A stretch of 64,000 nucleotides of DNA from Corynebacterium appendicis CIP 107643 (GCF_030408415.1 NZ_CP046976.1:1178001-1242000), one strand, 5' to 3'. Counted from the stretch's first letter, positions 42,887-53,242 are shown. The notes: a model not told the origin generated them from the sequence alone. Made by a program: numbers and translations.

Positions 42887-44305
42887 TTAATCGAGGTAGA
42901 GCTTTCCCCGGTATTCCGGGTGCATGAGGTTTTCCTTGGAGAGGATCTGGTCGAGGGTTTCTTCGTCGAGAAGCTCTTTTTCGAGCACGAGCTCGCGGAC
43001 GCCCTTGCCCGTCGCCGCCGCCTCCTTGCCGATCAGATCGCCGTTGTGGTGGCCGATGAACGGGTTGAGGTACGTGATGATGCCGATGGAATTGTCCACG
43101 TAGCCCTGGCACACGTCCTCGTTCGCGGTGATGCCGACGACGCATTTCTCCCGCAGCGTCTTCGCGGCGTTGCGCAGCAGGTCGATCGAGCCGAACAGAC
43201 TGCGCGCAATGACCGGCTCCATGACGTTGAGCTGGAGCTGGCCGGCCTCGGCAGCCATGGAGACCGTGACGTCGTTGCCGAAGACCTTGAAGCACACCTG
43301 GTTGACCACTTCGGGGATGACCGGGTTGACCTTCGCGGGCATGATCGACGAGCCGGCCTGGCGCTCCGGGAGGTTGATCTCGTTGAGGCCGGCGCGCGGG
43401 CCGGAGGACAGCAGGCGCAGGTCGTTACAAGTCTTGGACAGTTTCATCGCCGCGCGCTTGAGAGCGGAATGCGCCATGACGTAGCTGCCGGTGTCCGAGG
43501 TCGCCTCGATCAGGTCCGGCGAGGTGGCGATCGGCAGACCCGTGACCTCGCGCAGCGCCGCGATCACCTGGTCGCGGTAGCCGCCCGGGGTGTTAACGCC
43601 AGTGCCGATCGCGGTGGCGCCCAGGTTGACCTCGAGCAGATCCGTCGCAGCCTGCTGCAGCTTGTCCTGCTCCTCGGCGAGGTTCGCGCCGAATGCCGTG
43701 AACTCCTGGCCCAGGGTCATCGGAACGGCATCCTGGAGCTGTGTGCGGCCCATCTTGAGGATGTCGGCGAACTCGTCGCCCTTCGCGCGGAATGCCTTCT
43801 GCAGCTCGTCGAACTCCGCGATGAGCGTCTGCATCGAGTGGTACAGGCCCAGTCGGAACCCGGTCGGGTACGCGTCGTTCGTCGACTGGGACATGTTGAC
43901 GTCGTCGTTCGGATTGAGATCGTCGTAGCTGCCCTTCTCCTTGCCCAGGATTTCCAGCGCCAGGTTCGCGACAACCTCGTTGGTGTTCATGTTCACCGAC
44001 GTGCCGGCGCCGCCCTGGTAAGCGTCGGTCGGGAACTGGTCCATGCACGCGCCCTCGTCGAGGATCTTGTCGCAGGCCGCGATGATCGCATCAGCCTTGT
44101 CCTTCGGCAGGGTGTGCAGACGGCGGTTCGCCATCGCCGCAGCCTTTTTCACCATGACCATGCCGCGGACGAAATCCGGGTAGTCCTGGATCTTCGCGGA
44201 CGACATCTGGAAGTTGTCGATCGCACGCATCGTATGCACGCCGTAGTACTTGTCGTCGGGGACCTCGACGGTTCCGAGCAGGTCTTCTTCTGTTCTGTAA
44301 CCCAT
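42887..44305 (-). CDS. aspA: aspartate ammonia-lyase
   Basis: The product is 472 aa. The fumarase/aspartase signature [22 protein letters not shown] holds the catalytic serine loop, with [15 protein letters not shown] and [20 protein letters not shown] for substrate binding. AspA-type residues distinguish it from FumC. It deaminates aspartate to fumarate. Start: TACACT (44313-44318) lies 7 nt before the ATG, so it is probably leaderless. Confidence 0.93.
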   Translation of the reverse strand: MGYRTEEDLLGTVEVPDDKYYGVHTMRAIDNFQMSSAKIQDYPDFVRGMVMVKKAAAMANRRLHTLPKDKADAIIAACDKILDEGACMDQFPTDAYQGGAGTSVNMNTNEVVANLALEILGKEKGSYDDLNPNDDVNMSQSTNDAYPTGFRLGLYHSMQTLIAEFDELQKAFRAKGDEFADILKMGRTQLQDAVPMTLGQEFTAFGANLAEEQDKLQQAATDLLEVNLGATAIGTGVNTPGGYRDQVIAALREVTGLPIATSPDLIEATSDTGSYVMAHSALKRAAMKLSKTCNDLRLLSSGPRAGLNEINLPERQAGSSIMPAKVNPVIPEVVNQVCFKVFGNDVTVSMAAEAGQLQLNVMEPVIARSLFGSIDLLRNAAKTLREKCVVGITANEDVCQGYVDNSIGIITYLNPFIGHHNGDLIGKEAAATGKGVRELVLEKELLDEETLDQILSKENLMHPEYRGKLYLD

Positions 44306-44326
44306 AGGCCCCAGTGTAGAGAAGAA

Positions 44327-45172
44327 TTAGATTCGGGCGATTTGCAGTTCCGTAGCCAGGATCGCCTCGGCGCCAGCCGCCGCGAGGCTGTCCATCAGCT
44401 GGTTCGCTTCCTTCCGGGGCACCATCGCGCGCACCGCGACCCAGTTGTCTCGCTGCAGTGGAGACACCGTCGCGCCCGTCAACCCCGGGGTGATCTTCAC
44501 GGTGGCGTCGAGGTTGTCTCGCGAGACGTTGTAATCGAGCATCACGAAATTGTGCGCTGTGAGTATGCCGCGGATACGCGAGAGCAGTACCTCGTCGTCG
44601 GCAGTAAGCTCACGGTCTTTCCGCTTGACGACGACCGCCTCACTCTCCACAATCGCCTCCCCGAACGGCTCCAGCCCTTGCTGGCGGAGAGTCCGTCCCG
44701 TGGAGACCACGTCGGCGATCGCGTCCGCTACACCGAGCTTGATGGAAATCTCCACCGCGCCGTCCAGGCGGATTACCTCAGTGCTGATGCCCCGCTCGGC
44801 GAGGTAGTCCTCGGCGAGGTGGGGGTAACTCGTCGCTAAGCGTTTGCCCTCGAGGTCCTCGATCGACCACGTCTCCCCCGCTGGCGCCGCGAAACGGAAC
44901 GTCGAGCCACCGAAGCCGAGCTCGAGCACTTCCTCCACCTCCGCGCGGGAGTCGAGCGCGAGATCTCGCCCGGTGATGCCCAAGTCCAGGTGCCCCGCCG
45001 CGACATAGATCGCGATGTCCTTCGGACGCAGGAAGAAGAACTCGACGTTATTCGCCTCGTCGACGATGTTGAGCGCCTTGCTCTGCCCGCGCCCCTTGTA
45101 TCCGGCTTCCTTCAGAATCCCGGTGGCCGCTTCCGACAAAGAACCCTTATTGGGCACAGCGATCTTGATCAT
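44327..45172 (-). CDS. hisG: ATP phosphoribosyltransferase HisG (long form)
   Basis: The product is 281 aa and catalyses the first step of histidine synthesis. MIKIAVPNKGSLSEAATGILKEAGY begins the catalytic domain. The C-terminal ACT-like domain (about 210-281, LDATVKITPGLTGATVSPL) gives feedback inhibition by histidine. Length equals the C. glutamicum enzyme. hisE is 17 bp upstream. AAAGGAG lies rather far (12 nt) from the ATG. Confidence 0.95.
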   Translation of the reverse strand: MIKIAVPNKGSLSEAATGILKEAGYKGRGQSKALNIVDEANNVEFFFLRPKDIAIYVAAGHLDLGITGRDLALDSRAEVEEVLELGFGGSTFRFAAPAGETWSIEDLEGKRLATSYPHLAEDYLAERGISTEVIRLDGAVEISIKLGVADAIADVVSTGRTLRQQGLEPFGEAIVESEAVVVKRKDRELTADDEVLLSRIRGILTAHNFVMLDYNVSRDNLDATVKITPGLTGATVSPLQRDNWVAVRAMVPRKEANQLMDSLAAAGAEAILATELQIARI

Positions 45173-45189
45173 GGTGGGCGGAGACTCCT

Positions 45190-45453
45190 TTAGAGGTACT
45201 TGTAGATGTCGTCGGGGGTGAGACCACGGTGAATCATCATCACCTGCGTCCAGTACATGAGCTGGCTCATCTCCTCCGCCAACTCCTCGTCCGACTGGTA
45301 CTCGGCGGCGATCCACACCTCGCCAGCCTCCTCGATGATCTTCTTGCCGATGAAATGCGGCCCCTTATCAAGCGCCTCCACCGTGCCCGAGCCTTCCGGC
45401 CGTTCAGCTGCTTTCGTGGACAGTTCCGCAAAAAGATCGTCGAAATTCTTCAC
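45190..45453 (-). CDS. hisE: phosphoribosyl-ATP diphosphatase HisE
   Basis: The product is 87 aa. [24 protein letters not shown] is followed by the metal-binding [32 protein letters not shown] typical of the MazG-like fold. It hydrolyses PR-ATP to PR-AMP, the second histidine step. GTG at 45453 is the start: TAGAGT (45461-45466) lies 7 nt upstream. From 45467 to 45688 I see no gene. Confidence 0.93.
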   Translation of the reverse strand: MKNFDDLFAELSTKAAERPEGSGTVEALDKGPHFIGKKIIEEAGEVWIAAEYQSDEELAEEMSQLMYWTQVMMIHRGLTPDDIYKYL

Positions 45454-45688
45454 GCAGATCACTCTAACCCATCTGCCGCGTGCGCTGGCCGAGTTTCATG
45501 CGTACCCACTGCTCGCTCCGGCTGCGCTGTGCGCAATCAACGCCCGGCAGCGGTGGCGGACGCGGCGTGCGCAAGGGCTGTGCAGAGGCGCGAAGCGTGC
45601 ACACGGACCGGACGCAGGCGCGGGGCCTGCCCGGGGACTGAACGGATCTGCGGGGTGGGCGGATTACCAGGCTTGACAGATTCGCGGG

Positions 45689-46381
45689 CTAGGCAGTTTC
45701 CCGGGCCAACTTGGCGGATTCGAACCACTCCGCGACGTCGCCGGCGTGCGCGCCGACGAAACGCGCAGGATCGAAGGGCTGCGCACCCTCAGGCACTGAG
45801 TTGGCGGGAGCGAGCCCGAGAACGACGCACCCGGCGGCGGCTGCAGCGGACATGCCCGCCCAGGAGTCCTCGAAGACGAGGCAGTCGGCGGGGTCGGCGT
45901 CCACCATCGACGCGGCTTTGAGGTACATGTCGGGCGCAGGTTTCGGGTTCGGCACCTCGTCCCCGGTGATGGATCCGGCGAACAAGGCGCGGCCGACGGC
46001 ATCGATGCACTGGTCGGCGAGTTCGCGTTCAGTGTTGGTCGTCACGAGCATCGGCATGCCGGCGGCGTGAAGCGAAGACAGCAGCTCGCGCACGCCGGGA
46101 TTGGGCACCAGCTGGCCGGAGAACAACTCCGCCATACGGCCAAACATCCAGGACCGGTGGTGGTTGTAGTCGAGTTGGGACGTCGATAAGCCAGCCCATT
46201 CTGCGCAGACGCGCAACGTGTTCGGGAAGCTTCCGCCGATCGTTTCCTCGCGCTTTTCGGCGCTCAGGCGGCGGCCGAGGCGTTCGGAGAGTTCGTACGT
46301 CGCCACACCCCACAGGGGTTCGGTGTCCACCATCGTGCCGTCCATGTCCCAGAAGACGGCGCGTGGCCCGCGGCTAGTCAA
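45689..46381 (-). CDS. HAD-superfamily phosphatase (beta-phosphoglucomutase-like)
   Basis: The product is about 230 aa. HAD motif I is VFWDMDGTMVDTEP, motif II MLVTTNTE, motif III Lys in NPKPAPDMYL, motif IV VFEDSWAGMSAA. The cap is the small helical type between motifs I and II. The substrate is probably a sugar phosphate, but this cannot be read. The TTG start overlaps the upstream stop by 8 bp and is the least certain start here. As I recall, C. glutamicum has metH close to this HAD gene; it is absent here. Confidence 0.78.
   Translation of the reverse strand: MTSRGPRAVFWDMDGTMVDTEPLWGVATYELSERLGRRLSAEKREETIGGSFPNTLRVCAEWAGLSTSQLDYNHHRSWMFGRMAELFSGQLVPNPGVRELLSSLHAAGMPMLVTTNTERELADQCIDAVGRALFAGSITGDEVPNPKPAPDMYLKAASMVDADPADCLVFEDSWAGMSAAAAAGCVVLGLAPANSVPEGAQPFDPARFVGAHAGDVAEWFESAKLARETA
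46181..46191 (+). repeat. iterated 11-mer CGTCGATAAGC, copy 14
   Basis: Exact copy in the HAD gene in the third frame (Leu-Ser-Thr). It uses the rare leucine codon TTA. Confidence 0.85.
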
Positions 46382-46766
46382 GCTCAGGGAGGGAGTTGAG
46401 GGCCTCGTCGTCGGCGCCGGTCGCCGCGGCGGCACGGTACGAGAGATCCTGCAGGTCAGCCTTTTCTTCCGGCTCGAGCACGGCGTCAGCATGCTTGGCG
46501 TTGAAATCGTGCAGGCTGTTGAAGAAGGGGTCGACCACGGAGGCGAGCTTGTCGCCGTCCGGGTCGTCCCCGATCAGCTCCAACGCGTCGAGATAGCCCT
46601 CGATGAGCTTCTTCAGGTCGGGCAGCACAGCCGGGTCGAACGGCTCCTCCCACAGCTCTTTGTCGTCGTCCTTGAGGTAGGAGCCGGTGGCGAAGGTGGT
46701 CAGGTCATCGATGAACTCGTCGACGTCGGATTGGAACTGATCGCGAATGGTCATGTCCGCCATCAT
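46374..46766 (-). CDS. conserved hypothetical acidic protein
   Basis: The product is 126-130 aa, soluble, strongly acidic and all-helical by appearance (DQFQSDVDEFIDDLTTFATG, LPDLKKLIEGYLDALELIGDDPDGDKL). I recognise no family motif or cofactor site. It sits between mshC (9-bp gap) and the HAD gene (8-bp overlap), so it is co-transcribed with mycothiol synthesis. Three ATGs cluster at the start (46766, 46763 and 46754), and none has a clear ribosome-binding site. Confidence 0.6.
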   Translation of the reverse strand: MMADMTIRDQFQSDVDEFIDDLTTFATGSYLKDDDKELWEEPFDPAVLPDLKKLIEGYLDALELIGDDPDGDKLASVVDPFFNSLHDFNAKHADAVLEPEEKADLQDLSYRAAAATGADDEALNSLPELD

Positions 46767-46775
46767 TCCCCAAGT

Positions 46776-48008
46776 TCAGCGGAGCTGCACGCCAAGCAAT
46801 CCGTCGAGGGCGCCCGCGATGATTCCGTTGTGGTCGCCGGTCGCGTCGTCGATGGTTTTCAGGGCGGTGACGGTGTCGAGGTCGTCGGCAAGCGCTGCGC
46901 GCAGCTTATCGACGACTCCCATCGCCTCCCCCTCACTCACCTCCTCGCTGAGCGCCTCACGCCACCTGGACAAACGCGCCTCCGCCTCGTCGAGGATGTC
47001 GTATGAGAAATCGCGATCCTCGCGGTAGTGGCCGGAGAACACGGCGAGACGGATCGCCGCCGGGTCGTGGCCCTGCTCCGAGAGTTTGTGAACGAAGACA
47101 AGGTTGCCGAGGGACTTCGACATCTTCACTCCGTCGAGAGCGATCATGCCGGTGTGGACGTAGTGACCGGCCATGCGGTCGACGTCGTAGGTGGCTTCGG
47201 CGTGCGCCGCGGAGAATTCGTGGTGAGGGAACGCGAGATCGCTGCCTCCGCCCTGAATCGAAAACGTCGTGCCGAGACGGTTCGTCGCGATCGCCGAACA
47301 CTCGATGTGCCAGCCCGGGCGACCTGCACCGAAAGGCGCGTCCCACGCTGGCTCACCCTCACGGTGACCGCGCCACAGCAGCGCGTCGAGCGGGTCGCGC
47401 TTGCCGTCACGGTCAGGGTCGCCGCCGCGTTCGGCAAAGAATTTCTCCATTGTGGCTCGGTCGAGGTTCGATTCGTAGCCGAACTGCTCGGTCGCGGTAA
47501 TGGGGGCGTAGATGTCGGTGGCGCCGGAGGTGTCGTCGATAAGCGAGTATGCGATGCCCTTGTCCAGCAACGTTTGCACCATGTCGACGACTTCGTCGAC
47601 GGCCTCCATCGCGCCGATGTAGTCGCGCGGCGGGATGACCGAGAGGATCTCCATGTCGCTGCGGAACAGGTCGATTTGGCTGGTGCCCAGTTCGCGCCAA
47701 TCGATGCCGTCGCGCTCCGCGCGCTCGAACAGCGGGTCGTCGACGTCTGTGATGTTCTGCACGTAGTGGACCTTGTGACCGTTCGCGAACAGCTGCCGGT
47801 ACACGAGGTCGAATGTCAGGTACGTCGCAGCGTGCCCGAGGTGCGTCGAATCGTAAGGCGTGATGCCGCAGACGTACATGCCGACTTCGCCGTCCGCGTT
47901 TCCACGCGTGTCGACGACCCTCACACCCCCATCCGCCGTGTCATACAACGCGAGCGGCACCGGCGTGCCTGCCACAGAAGGAACCGCGGGAATAGGCCAA
48001 GAATGCAT
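46776..48008 (-). CDS. mshC: cysteine--mycothiol-intermediate ligase MshC
   Basis: The product is 410 aa. It is a class-I cysteinyl-tRNA-synthetase relative: [23 protein letters not shown] carries the zinc-binding Cys and the HxGH (HLGH) motif, and [12 protein letters not shown] is the KMSKS motif. It joins cysteine to GlcN-Ins in mycothiol synthesis using ATP. It lacks the tRNA-binding C-terminal domain of CysS. TAGGGT (48016-48021) lies 7 nt before the ATG, likely leaderless. Confidence 0.94.
   Translation of the reverse strand: MHSWPIPAVPSVAGTPVPLALYDTADGGVRVVDTRGNADGEVGMYVCGITPYDSTHLGHAATYLTFDLVYRQLFANGHKVHYVQNITDVDDPLFERAERDGIDWRELGTSQIDLFRSDMEILSVIPPRDYIGAMEAVDEVVDMVQTLLDKGIAYSLIDDTSGATDIYAPITATEQFGYESNLDRATMEKFFAERGGDPDRDGKRDPLDALLWRGHREGEPAWDAPFGAGRPGWHIECSAIATNRLGTTFSIQGGGSDLAFPHHEFSAAHAEATYDVDRMAGHYVHTGMIALDGVKMSKSLGNLVFVHKLSEQGHDPAAIRLAVFSGHYREDRDFSYDILDEAEARLSRWREALSEEVSEGEAMGVVDKLRAALADDLDTVTALKTIDDATGDHNGIIAGALDGLLGVQLR
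46904..46914 (-). repeat. iterated 11-mer CGTCGATAAGC, copy 15
   Basis: Exact copy in mshC. It is read Val-Asp-Lys on the coding strand. Confidence 0.85.
47534..47544 (+). repeat. iterated 11-mer CGTCGATAAGC, copy 16
   Basis: Exact copy in mshC, 630 bp from copy 15. It is read Leu-Ile-Asp on the coding strand. Confidence 0.85.
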
Positions 48009-48177
48009 GCAGCCCACCCTACAACCCCTGACGCGGGGATCTCCGCGGAGTCCGGTTCGGCCGTGTTCAGCCTGCGTCCATTTCCCGCGTCTATTTCATG
48101 CGCCGGGTTTGCGCGCGCACCGATATGGCCGCAGGGCTGTTTCGCCCTCGGCCTGGTGGTGTGAGTTAGGTTCCGAG

Positions 48178-49254
48178 CTAGCTTCCGAACAACAGGTGCA
48201 TGGCACCGTATTGGTGGGTGGTGTTCGGGACTGGTGTTCCGCGCGGGGAGACCCATGTCGGGGTTCCTCCGCGCATGTGTATTCGACCCCGGTGGTGTCT
48301 GTGGGGGTCGTCGTCGTTGGTGCGGTTGTGGTACCTGCACAACACCGACAGGTTGTCCATGTTCGTCGGCCCGCCGCGGGCCCACGGTGTGATGTGGTGG
48401 ACCTCGCAATTATCCGCCGCGTGCCGGCAATCCGGCACCGGACAGGTTGTCAGCGTCGCCCGGGCCAGGTCGCGTTGCTTGGCGTTGGCGAACCGCTTCG
48501 CGTGGTACAGGTTCACCGCACCTGCCTGCGGGTGGAACAACGCGACCTCCAGGTCCTTCGCGTAATAGTGAGTCAGATACTCCGCACCAGTCATGGTGGT
48601 GCCGTCCGACAACCCCAGGATGGTCTCATCCCCTTCGCCGGCGAGGATCCTGGTGTGCTCGGAAAGCGGGACCTGGATCAACGGGCGCGGCACAGCCTCC
48701 GCGACCCCGGCACCGCCGCGCAGCAACTCCGCGAAGGCTTCGTACATTTGCGGGCCCTCAGGGCGATCAGGGTCGAGCTTTCCCCGCAGGGCGTGTTCCA
48801 GGTCGGCGATGACACGTTCTTCACCGGTGGCGATGACCGTCCGCTTGCCCTTCCGCGTCCGGCCAAACCGGACCGTGGACTCCGGGGCGGGTGTATCGGC
48901 GTCCGGGTCGGGGACGATGTCTTTGGCGCGGCGCTGCAGCGTCTTGTAGTCGCCGCGCACCGACAACAACGCCAGGCGGAGCTTCCACGTCTCCCGGTCG
49001 GAAGACACAGCACGCACTTGCTGCTCAATGAACAGAATCTGATCCAGAGACTTCCCCGTCTCTCGCGCGATACGCACCGCTTGCGCCTGCTGACGCTTGA
49101 AACGGGTGGCACCGAAGTACACCTTGCGGGCCTTCTCACCCTCCACAGCAACGGAAGATTTGATTCCGGCATCGACAACGGCCTGGCGGTCGAAACCGGC
49201 CAGGACATCCATCGGTCGAGTAGCGGAAGCGAGAAACGCATCGAAATCGTTCAT
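48178..49254 (-). CDS. DUF222/HNH endonuclease-type protein
   Basis: The product is 358 aa. A helical N-terminal DUF222-like region is followed by the HNH module near residue 265: CPVPDCRHAADNCEVHHITPWARGGPTNMDNLSVLCRYHN, with two Cys, His-His and a distal Asn/His. The family is multicopy in actinobacteria (13E12 repeat type), and its role is not known. TAGCGT (49262-49267) lies 7 nt before the ATG, so it may be leaderless. The gap 48022-48177 on its 3' side shows no gene. Confidence 0.82.
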   Translation of the reverse strand: MNDFDAFLASATRPMDVLAGFDRQAVVDAGIKSSVAVEGEKARKVYFGATRFKRQQAQAVRIARETGKSLDQILFIEQQVRAVSSDRETWKLRLALLSVRGDYKTLQRRAKDIVPDPDADTPAPESTVRFGRTRKGKRTVIATGEERVIADLEHALRGKLDPDRPEGPQMYEAFAELLRGGAGVAEAVPRPLIQVPLSEHTRILAGEGDETILGLSDGTTMTGAEYLTHYYAKDLEVALFHPQAGAVNLYHAKRFANAKQRDLARATLTTCPVPDCRHAADNCEVHHITPWARGGPTNMDNLSVLCRYHNRTNDDDPHRHHRGRIHMRGGTPTWVSPRGTPVPNTTHQYGAMHLLFGS

Positions 49255-49305
49255 GCCCCACACGCTAAACGGAGTCAACCCACCACGAAATACGCAGCGC
49301 GCAAT

Positions 49306-49345
49306 CCTGTGGATAACCCCGCCCAAAGCCAAACTTATCCACAGG
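49306..49345. promoter_or_regulatory. inverted pair of consensus DnaA boxes
   Basis: TGTGGATAA (49308-49316) and TTATCCACA (49335-49343) are both perfect 9-mer DnaA boxes. They lie within an 11-bp inverted repeat (CCTGTGGATAA / TTATCCACAGG) with an 18-bp spacer, between the HNH gene and uppP. Binding by DnaA is inferred. Confidence 0.5.
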
Positions 49346-49399
49346 CAAACGGACGGAAACCTGCTCCCACCTGCAGTTCCGTCAGCGCAAGAAATTCTC

Positions 49400-50251
49400 C
49401 TAGTAGGCGCTCATGACCCCGGTGGCGAGCAGAATCATGACGATGATGCCCAGCGGAATGCGGTAGGCGGCGAACCAGGCGAACGAGTGGTTGGAGACGA
49501 ACTTCAGCAGCCACGCAATGGAGATGTAACCGAGGACGAAACCGATGACGGAGCCGACCAGTAGTTGGGCGCCGGTGGCGGACTGGCCGGCTTGAGGGGC
49601 GAAGGCGTCGGGAAGCGAAAAGAGCCCGGACGCGAGGACCGCCGGAATGGCGAGCAAGAAGCTGAAGCGCGTGGCCACCTCGCGGTCGAGGCCGAGGAAA
49701 AGGCCGCCGGAAATGGTGCCGCCGGAGCGGGAGACGCCGGGGATCAGCGCGAGGCATTGGAACAGGCCCATGACGACGGCGTCTTTCATAGTGAGTTCTT
49801 CGTAGCCGCGCTTCTTCGAGCCGACGCGCTCGGCGACGATGAACACGAAGGAGAACAGGATCAGCACGGTCGCGGTGATCCACAGGTTGCGGAAGTTCTC
49901 GCGGATAAGGTCTTTGAGCAGCACGCCGGCAAGGCCGACGGGAATCGTGCCGACGATGACCATCCAGCCCATGCGGTAGTCGAAGCCGCGTTTCGACGGG
50001 TTGAACAAGCCCGCGAACCAGCCGGAGAGGATCTGCCAGATCTCCTTGGCAAAGAACACGAGTACCGCAAGTTCGGTGCCCAGCTGGATCACGGCGGTGA
50101 AGCTCGCGCCTGCGTCTTGGCCCCAGAACAGCTGGGAGACGATGCGCAGGTGGCCGGAGGAGGACACCGGCAGGAATTCGGTGAGGCCCTGGACGATGGA
50201 CAGGACGATGACCTGCATCCAGGACATGGTTTCGGACGTTGCTTCAATCAC
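49400..50251 (-). CDS. uppP: undecaprenyl-diphosphatase UppP (BacA)
   Basis: The product is 283 aa with about eight membrane segments. The active-site blocks are [18 protein letters not shown] and [19 protein letters not shown]. It dephosphorylates undecaprenyl diphosphate to recycle the lipid carrier for cell-wall synthesis. Start: GTG at 50251 has TAGGGT (50259-50264) 7 nt upstream, giving an N-terminus of eight residues before MSWMQ. The alternative is ATG at 50227. Confidence 0.93.
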   Translation of the reverse strand: MIEATSETMSWMQVIVLSIVQGLTEFLPVSSSGHLRIVSQLFWGQDAGASFTAVIQLGTELAVLVFFAKEIWQILSGWFAGLFNPSKRGFDYRMGWMVIVGTIPVGLAGVLLKDLIRENFRNLWITATVLILFSFVFIVAERVGSKKRGYEELTMKDAVVMGLFQCLALIPGVSRSGGTISGGLFLGLDREVATRFSFLLAIPAVLASGLFSLPDAFAPQAGQSATGAQLLVGSVIGFVLGYISIAWLLKFVSNHSFAWFAAYRIPLGIIVMILLATGVMSAY

Positions 50252-50258
50252 GGACGAC

Positions 50259-50324
50259 ACCCTACCGCCGCGCGGTCTGCGGGAAGAAGCGCGACGCGGC
50301 CGAAAAGAGTGCGGTTGATAAGCT
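50259..50324. promoter_or_regulatory. divergent leaderless promoters for uppP and lipoprotein
   Basis: Minus TAGGGT (50259-50264) and plus TAAGCT (50319-50324) each lie 7 nt from a GTG start. The plus box is inside GTTGATAAGC, a two-mismatch relative of the iterated 11-mer. Confidence 0.45.
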
Positions 50325-50331
50325 TGGACGC

Positions 50332-51342
50332 GTGAAATTGCGCCGTGTGTTGACGAAGAAGTCCGCGGGGCCGGCGGCTGTGCTGGCTGGTTCCGCCCTG
50401 TTGTTGGCTGCGTGTTCGCAGCCACCCGGGGTGCCGCAGGAGGCGCCGGACATGGGCAATGCTGAGCCGGCGCAGTCCCCGCCCGCGAGCGACATCGAGG
50501 GCGAGAAGGTCGACTACCCGGCAGTGGGGGACCTCGAATTCACCGACGGGATGATCGGAGTACGCGCCGACGGGGTGCTGCGCACGGGCACGCTCGACGA
50601 GGTTAAGGACGGCGCAGGTACGACGCACGAGCTCGCGGATTCGTGCGGGGACGTTACGGCCAACGCGGGAGCGTTCGTCACGGTGTGCGACGGAGAGGTA
50701 CGCGTCTTCACAGGCGCAGACGAGCGGACGTTCACGCCGGACGAGCCGGTCACCGTCGCCGCGCCGCTTCCCGACGGCCGCGTGATCGCCGGGTCCGCCG
50801 AAGAGGCCAAGGTCTGGGTTTTCGACACCGACGGAAACCAGACCGGGCGCATCACAGTGGCGCGGCCGTCGGACTTCGTGCTCGCGGGCCAGGACAGGGT
50901 CGTGCGTCTGAACCGCTTCGACACGACGATCCAGGATATTCAGCTGGACAAGGACCGCCAGGGTGGCACGCTGCGTGTGGGCCTCGGCGTCGGCCAGGCG
51001 AAATTCGGCGACGACGGACTCGTCCTCGCCTCCGACGCGACGGGTAGCCAGCTGCTGGTCTACACCACGGACGAGGTCGTCCGCCTGCACCAAACCGTCC
51101 CGACGGACCCCCACCCGTGGGCCGTGGCGTGGGATCCGGCGAACAAGCTCGCCTGGATCACGTCGACGGAGGCGAACACGGCCACGGGCTTCGATATTTC
51201 GAAGGGCGTGCCGCGCGAGCAGCGGAAGGTGGGCACAGTCGCGGACGCGCAGCACATGATCTCGCTTGACGACGGCACCATCCTCATCGCCTCCTCCTCC
51301 GGCGACGGCCTGCAGATCATCCCGCCGGACTCCAACAATTGA
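50332..51342 (+). CDS. secreted lipoprotein with beta-propeller-like repeats
   Basis: The product is 336 aa. The signal peptide ends in lipobox LLLAACS (Cys near residue 26), so lipidation by Lgt/Lnt is expected. The mature part repeats strands such as [23 protein letters not shown] and [21 protein letters not shown], as in YncE/WD40-like beta propellers. Ligand unknown. It precedes pyrD as in C. glutamicum. GTG start, 7 nt after TAAGCT, with no Shine-Dalgarno. Confidence 0.8.
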   Translation: MKLRRVLTKKSAGPAAVLAGSALLLAACSQPPGVPQEAPDMGNAEPAQSPPASDIEGEKVDYPAVGDLEFTDGMIGVRADGVLRTGTLDEVKDGAGTTHELADSCGDVTANAGAFVTVCDGEVRVFTGADERTFTPDEPVTVAAPLPDGRVIAGSAEEAKVWVFDTDGNQTGRITVARPSDFVLAGQDRVVRLNRFDTTIQDIQLDKDRQGGTLRVGLGVGQAKFGDDGLVLASDATGSQLLVYTTDEVVRLHQTVPTDPHPWAVAWDPANKLAWITSTEANTATGFDISKGVPREQRKVGTVADAQHMISLDDGTILIASSSGDGLQIIPPDSNN

Positions 51343-51399
51343 CCTCTATCAACTGACACCGAACACGGAAACTGACAACAGAGACTGAAGGGTTTTCTC

Positions 51400-52476
51400 A
51401 TGGGCGCGTACGACAAACTACTCAAGGTCATGTTCCTTCTCCCGCCGGAGCGGATCCACGGGATTATCAGCGGTGCACTGAGCGCCCTGAATGCCGTGAC
51501 CCCGGCAAACCGTGTGATGGAGAAGGTGGTGCGGGTCCACGACACACGCCTTGAGCAGGAGCTGTTCGGGGTGAAGTTCCCGGCGCCGCTGGGACTGGCG
51601 GCGGGCTTCGACAAGAACGCCACTGCGGTCGATGCGTGGGGTGCGGTGGGCTTCGGCTACGCGGAGCTCGGCACTGTCACTCCCCGCCCACAGCCGGGCA
51701 ATCCTGCGCCGCGTCTGTTCCGCCTGCCGGAAGACAAAGCGATTTTGAACCGCATGGGCTTCAACAACGACGGGGCTCTCAAGGTCGCGACGAATCTGGA
51801 ACGGAAGAAGTCAGGCGATGTGGTGGGCATCAATATCGGCAAGAACAAGACTGCCGAGGACGCCGTCCGCGACTACCGCACCGGCGCGAGCCTGCTTGGT
51901 GCGCTGGGCGACTACGTGGTGGTCAACGTCTCCTCCCCCAACACTCCGGGTCTGCGCGACCTGCAGGCGATCGAGGAGCTCCGCCCGATCCTCGCTGCTG
52001 TCAAGGACGCGACCGACACCCCTGTCCTGGTGAAGATCGCGCCGGATTTGAGTGACGAGGATGTCGACGCTGTCGCCGATCTCGCTCTCGAGCTCAGCCT
52101 GGCCGGAATCGTTGCCACGAACACCACGATCAGCCGTGATGGCCTACTCACCGACACCGACGAGGTTGCTGCAATGGGTGCAGGCGGCATCTCGGGTGCG
52201 CCGCTGAACGACCGCTCCCTCGAGGCCCTGAAGCGTCTCCGCGCCCGCGTCGGTGACGAGCTGGTGCTGGTCAGTGTCGGCGGAATTTCGACACCCGAGC
52301 AGGCGTGGGAGCGCATCGCCGCCGGTGCCAGCCTACTGCAGGGCTACACCCCGTTCATCTATGGCGGTCTGGGCTGGATCCGCCGAATTCACCGCGGCCT
52401 AGCCAAGCAGGTCGAAGCCCACGGCTTGAACTCGATCGGTGACGCCGTGGGCAGCGGACTGGACTGGAAGGACTAA
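51400..52476 (+). CDS. pyrD: quinone-dependent dihydroorotate dehydrogenase
   Basis: The product is 358 aa and a class-2 enzyme: an N-terminal helix of about 45 residues for membrane and quinone binding, then [34 protein letters not shown] and the catalytic serine in [18 protein letters not shown] phosphate contacts include [16 protein letters not shown] and GGLGWIRRI. It oxidises dihydroorotate to orotate. GAAGGG precedes the ATG. It overlaps the convergent PEBP gene by 4 bp. Confidence 0.95.
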   Translation: MGAYDKLLKVMFLLPPERIHGIISGALSALNAVTPANRVMEKVVRVHDTRLEQELFGVKFPAPLGLAAGFDKNATAVDAWGAVGFGYAELGTVTPRPQPGNPAPRLFRLPEDKAILNRMGFNNDGALKVATNLERKKSGDVVGINIGKNKTAEDAVRDYRTGASLLGALGDYVVVNVSSPNTPGLRDLQAIEELRPILAAVKDATDTPVLVKIAPDLSDEDVDAVADLALELSLAGIVATNTTISRDGLLTDTDEVAAMGAGGISGAPLNDRSLEALKRLRARVGDELVLVSVGGISTPEQAWERIAAGASLLQGYTPFIYGGLGWIRRIHRGLAKQVEAHGLNSIGDAVGSGLDWKD

Positions 52477-53003
52477 TTCTCGTCCCAGCCCCAGATGATG
52501 GCGCGGCCGAGCGAGTGGAAGTTCAGGTTGAAGCCGAGCTGCGTCGGGTTGGCGACGCCGTCGGCCGGCAGCTCCGTGTCCACCGCGTGCACGGCGAAGA
52601 GGTAGCGGTGCGGCCCGTGGCCCTCCGGCGGGTTGGAGCCGTAGTAGCCCTGCACGCCGGAATCGCCGGTAAGAACGACGGCGCCGACGCCGAGGCCCTC
52701 CTTCGAACCCGCGTCGGTGGGCAGCTCCGTCACGTCGACGGGAATGTTGAAAGCGGCCCAGTGCCAGAAACCGGAGGCAGTCGGAGCGTCCGGGTCGAAG
52801 CAGGTCACGGCGATGGATTTCGTGCCCTCCGGCAGGTCGGACCACGCCAGATGCGGGGAAACGCCGTCGTCGCCGGTCTGGGCGTCGGGAAGCTTCTCTC
52901 CGTCGACCAGGTCGGTGGAGGTGACGGGGAACGACGGGACGTCGACAAGCGGCGCGTACGGGTCGGGGCCGGGGAAACGGTCGGAATCATACGAAACAGT
53001 CAT
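52473..53003 (-). CDS. YbhB/YbcL-family (PEBP/Raf-kinase-inhibitor-like) protein
   Basis: The product is 176 aa. The PEBP motifs are [37 protein letters not shown] and [24 protein letters not shown]. The ligand pocket residues Asp and His are intact. The bacterial function is undefined. AAAGGA precedes the ATG. Cytoplasmic by lack of a signal peptide. Confidence 0.88.
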   Translation of the reverse strand: MTVSYDSDRFPGPDPYAPLVDVPSFPVTSTDLVDGEKLPDAQTGDDGVSPHLAWSDLPEGTKSIAVTCFDPDAPTASGFWHWAAFNIPVDVTELPTDAGSKEGLGVGAVVLTGDSGVQGYYGSNPPEGHGPHRYLFAVHAVDTELPADGVANPTQLGFNLNFHSLGRAIIWGWDEN

Positions 53004-53109
53004 GGTTCCTTTGTACCGGTATTTCGCGTTTGACGTGGCGATTTGCTGGACACGTGCGCTACGTCCTATAGTTCTACGAGTGCCCAGCCGAGAGGCTGAA
53101 ACACCCAAA

Positions 53110-53195
53110 GCCCGGGTGGCGGAATGGCAGACGCGCTAGCTTGAGGTGCTAGTGTCCTATTAACGGACGTGGGGGTTCAAGTCCCCCCTCGGGCA
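53110..53195 (+). tRNA. tRNA-Leu (GAG anticodon)
   Basis: An 86-nt cloverleaf: acceptor GCCCGGG pairs with CTCGGGC, D-loop GGCGGAATGG, anticodon arm CTAGC-TTGAGGT-GCTAG with GAG, a class-II variable arm, and T-loop GGTTCAAGTCC. Discriminator A95 is followed by an encoded CCA (53196-53198). It reads CUC and CUU leucine codons. Confidence 0.95.
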
Positions 53196-53204
53196 CCACC
53201 AGAT

Positions 53205-53237
53205 CGCCCCTTTCGGATCGGCCGGAAGGGGCGTTTT
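53205..53237 (+). terminator. terminator after tRNA-Leu
   Basis: CGCCCCTT (53205-53212) pairs with AAGGGGCG (53226-53233), followed by TTTT. It is also positioned to serve the convergent pseudogene on the minus strand. Confidence 0.75.
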
Positions 53238-53242
53238 CGCTG

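Noticed and set aside
45467..45688. small open frames between hisE and the HAD gene
   Set aside because: They are short, Arg/Ala/Gly-rich and have no ribosome-binding site or similarity; I see no gene here.
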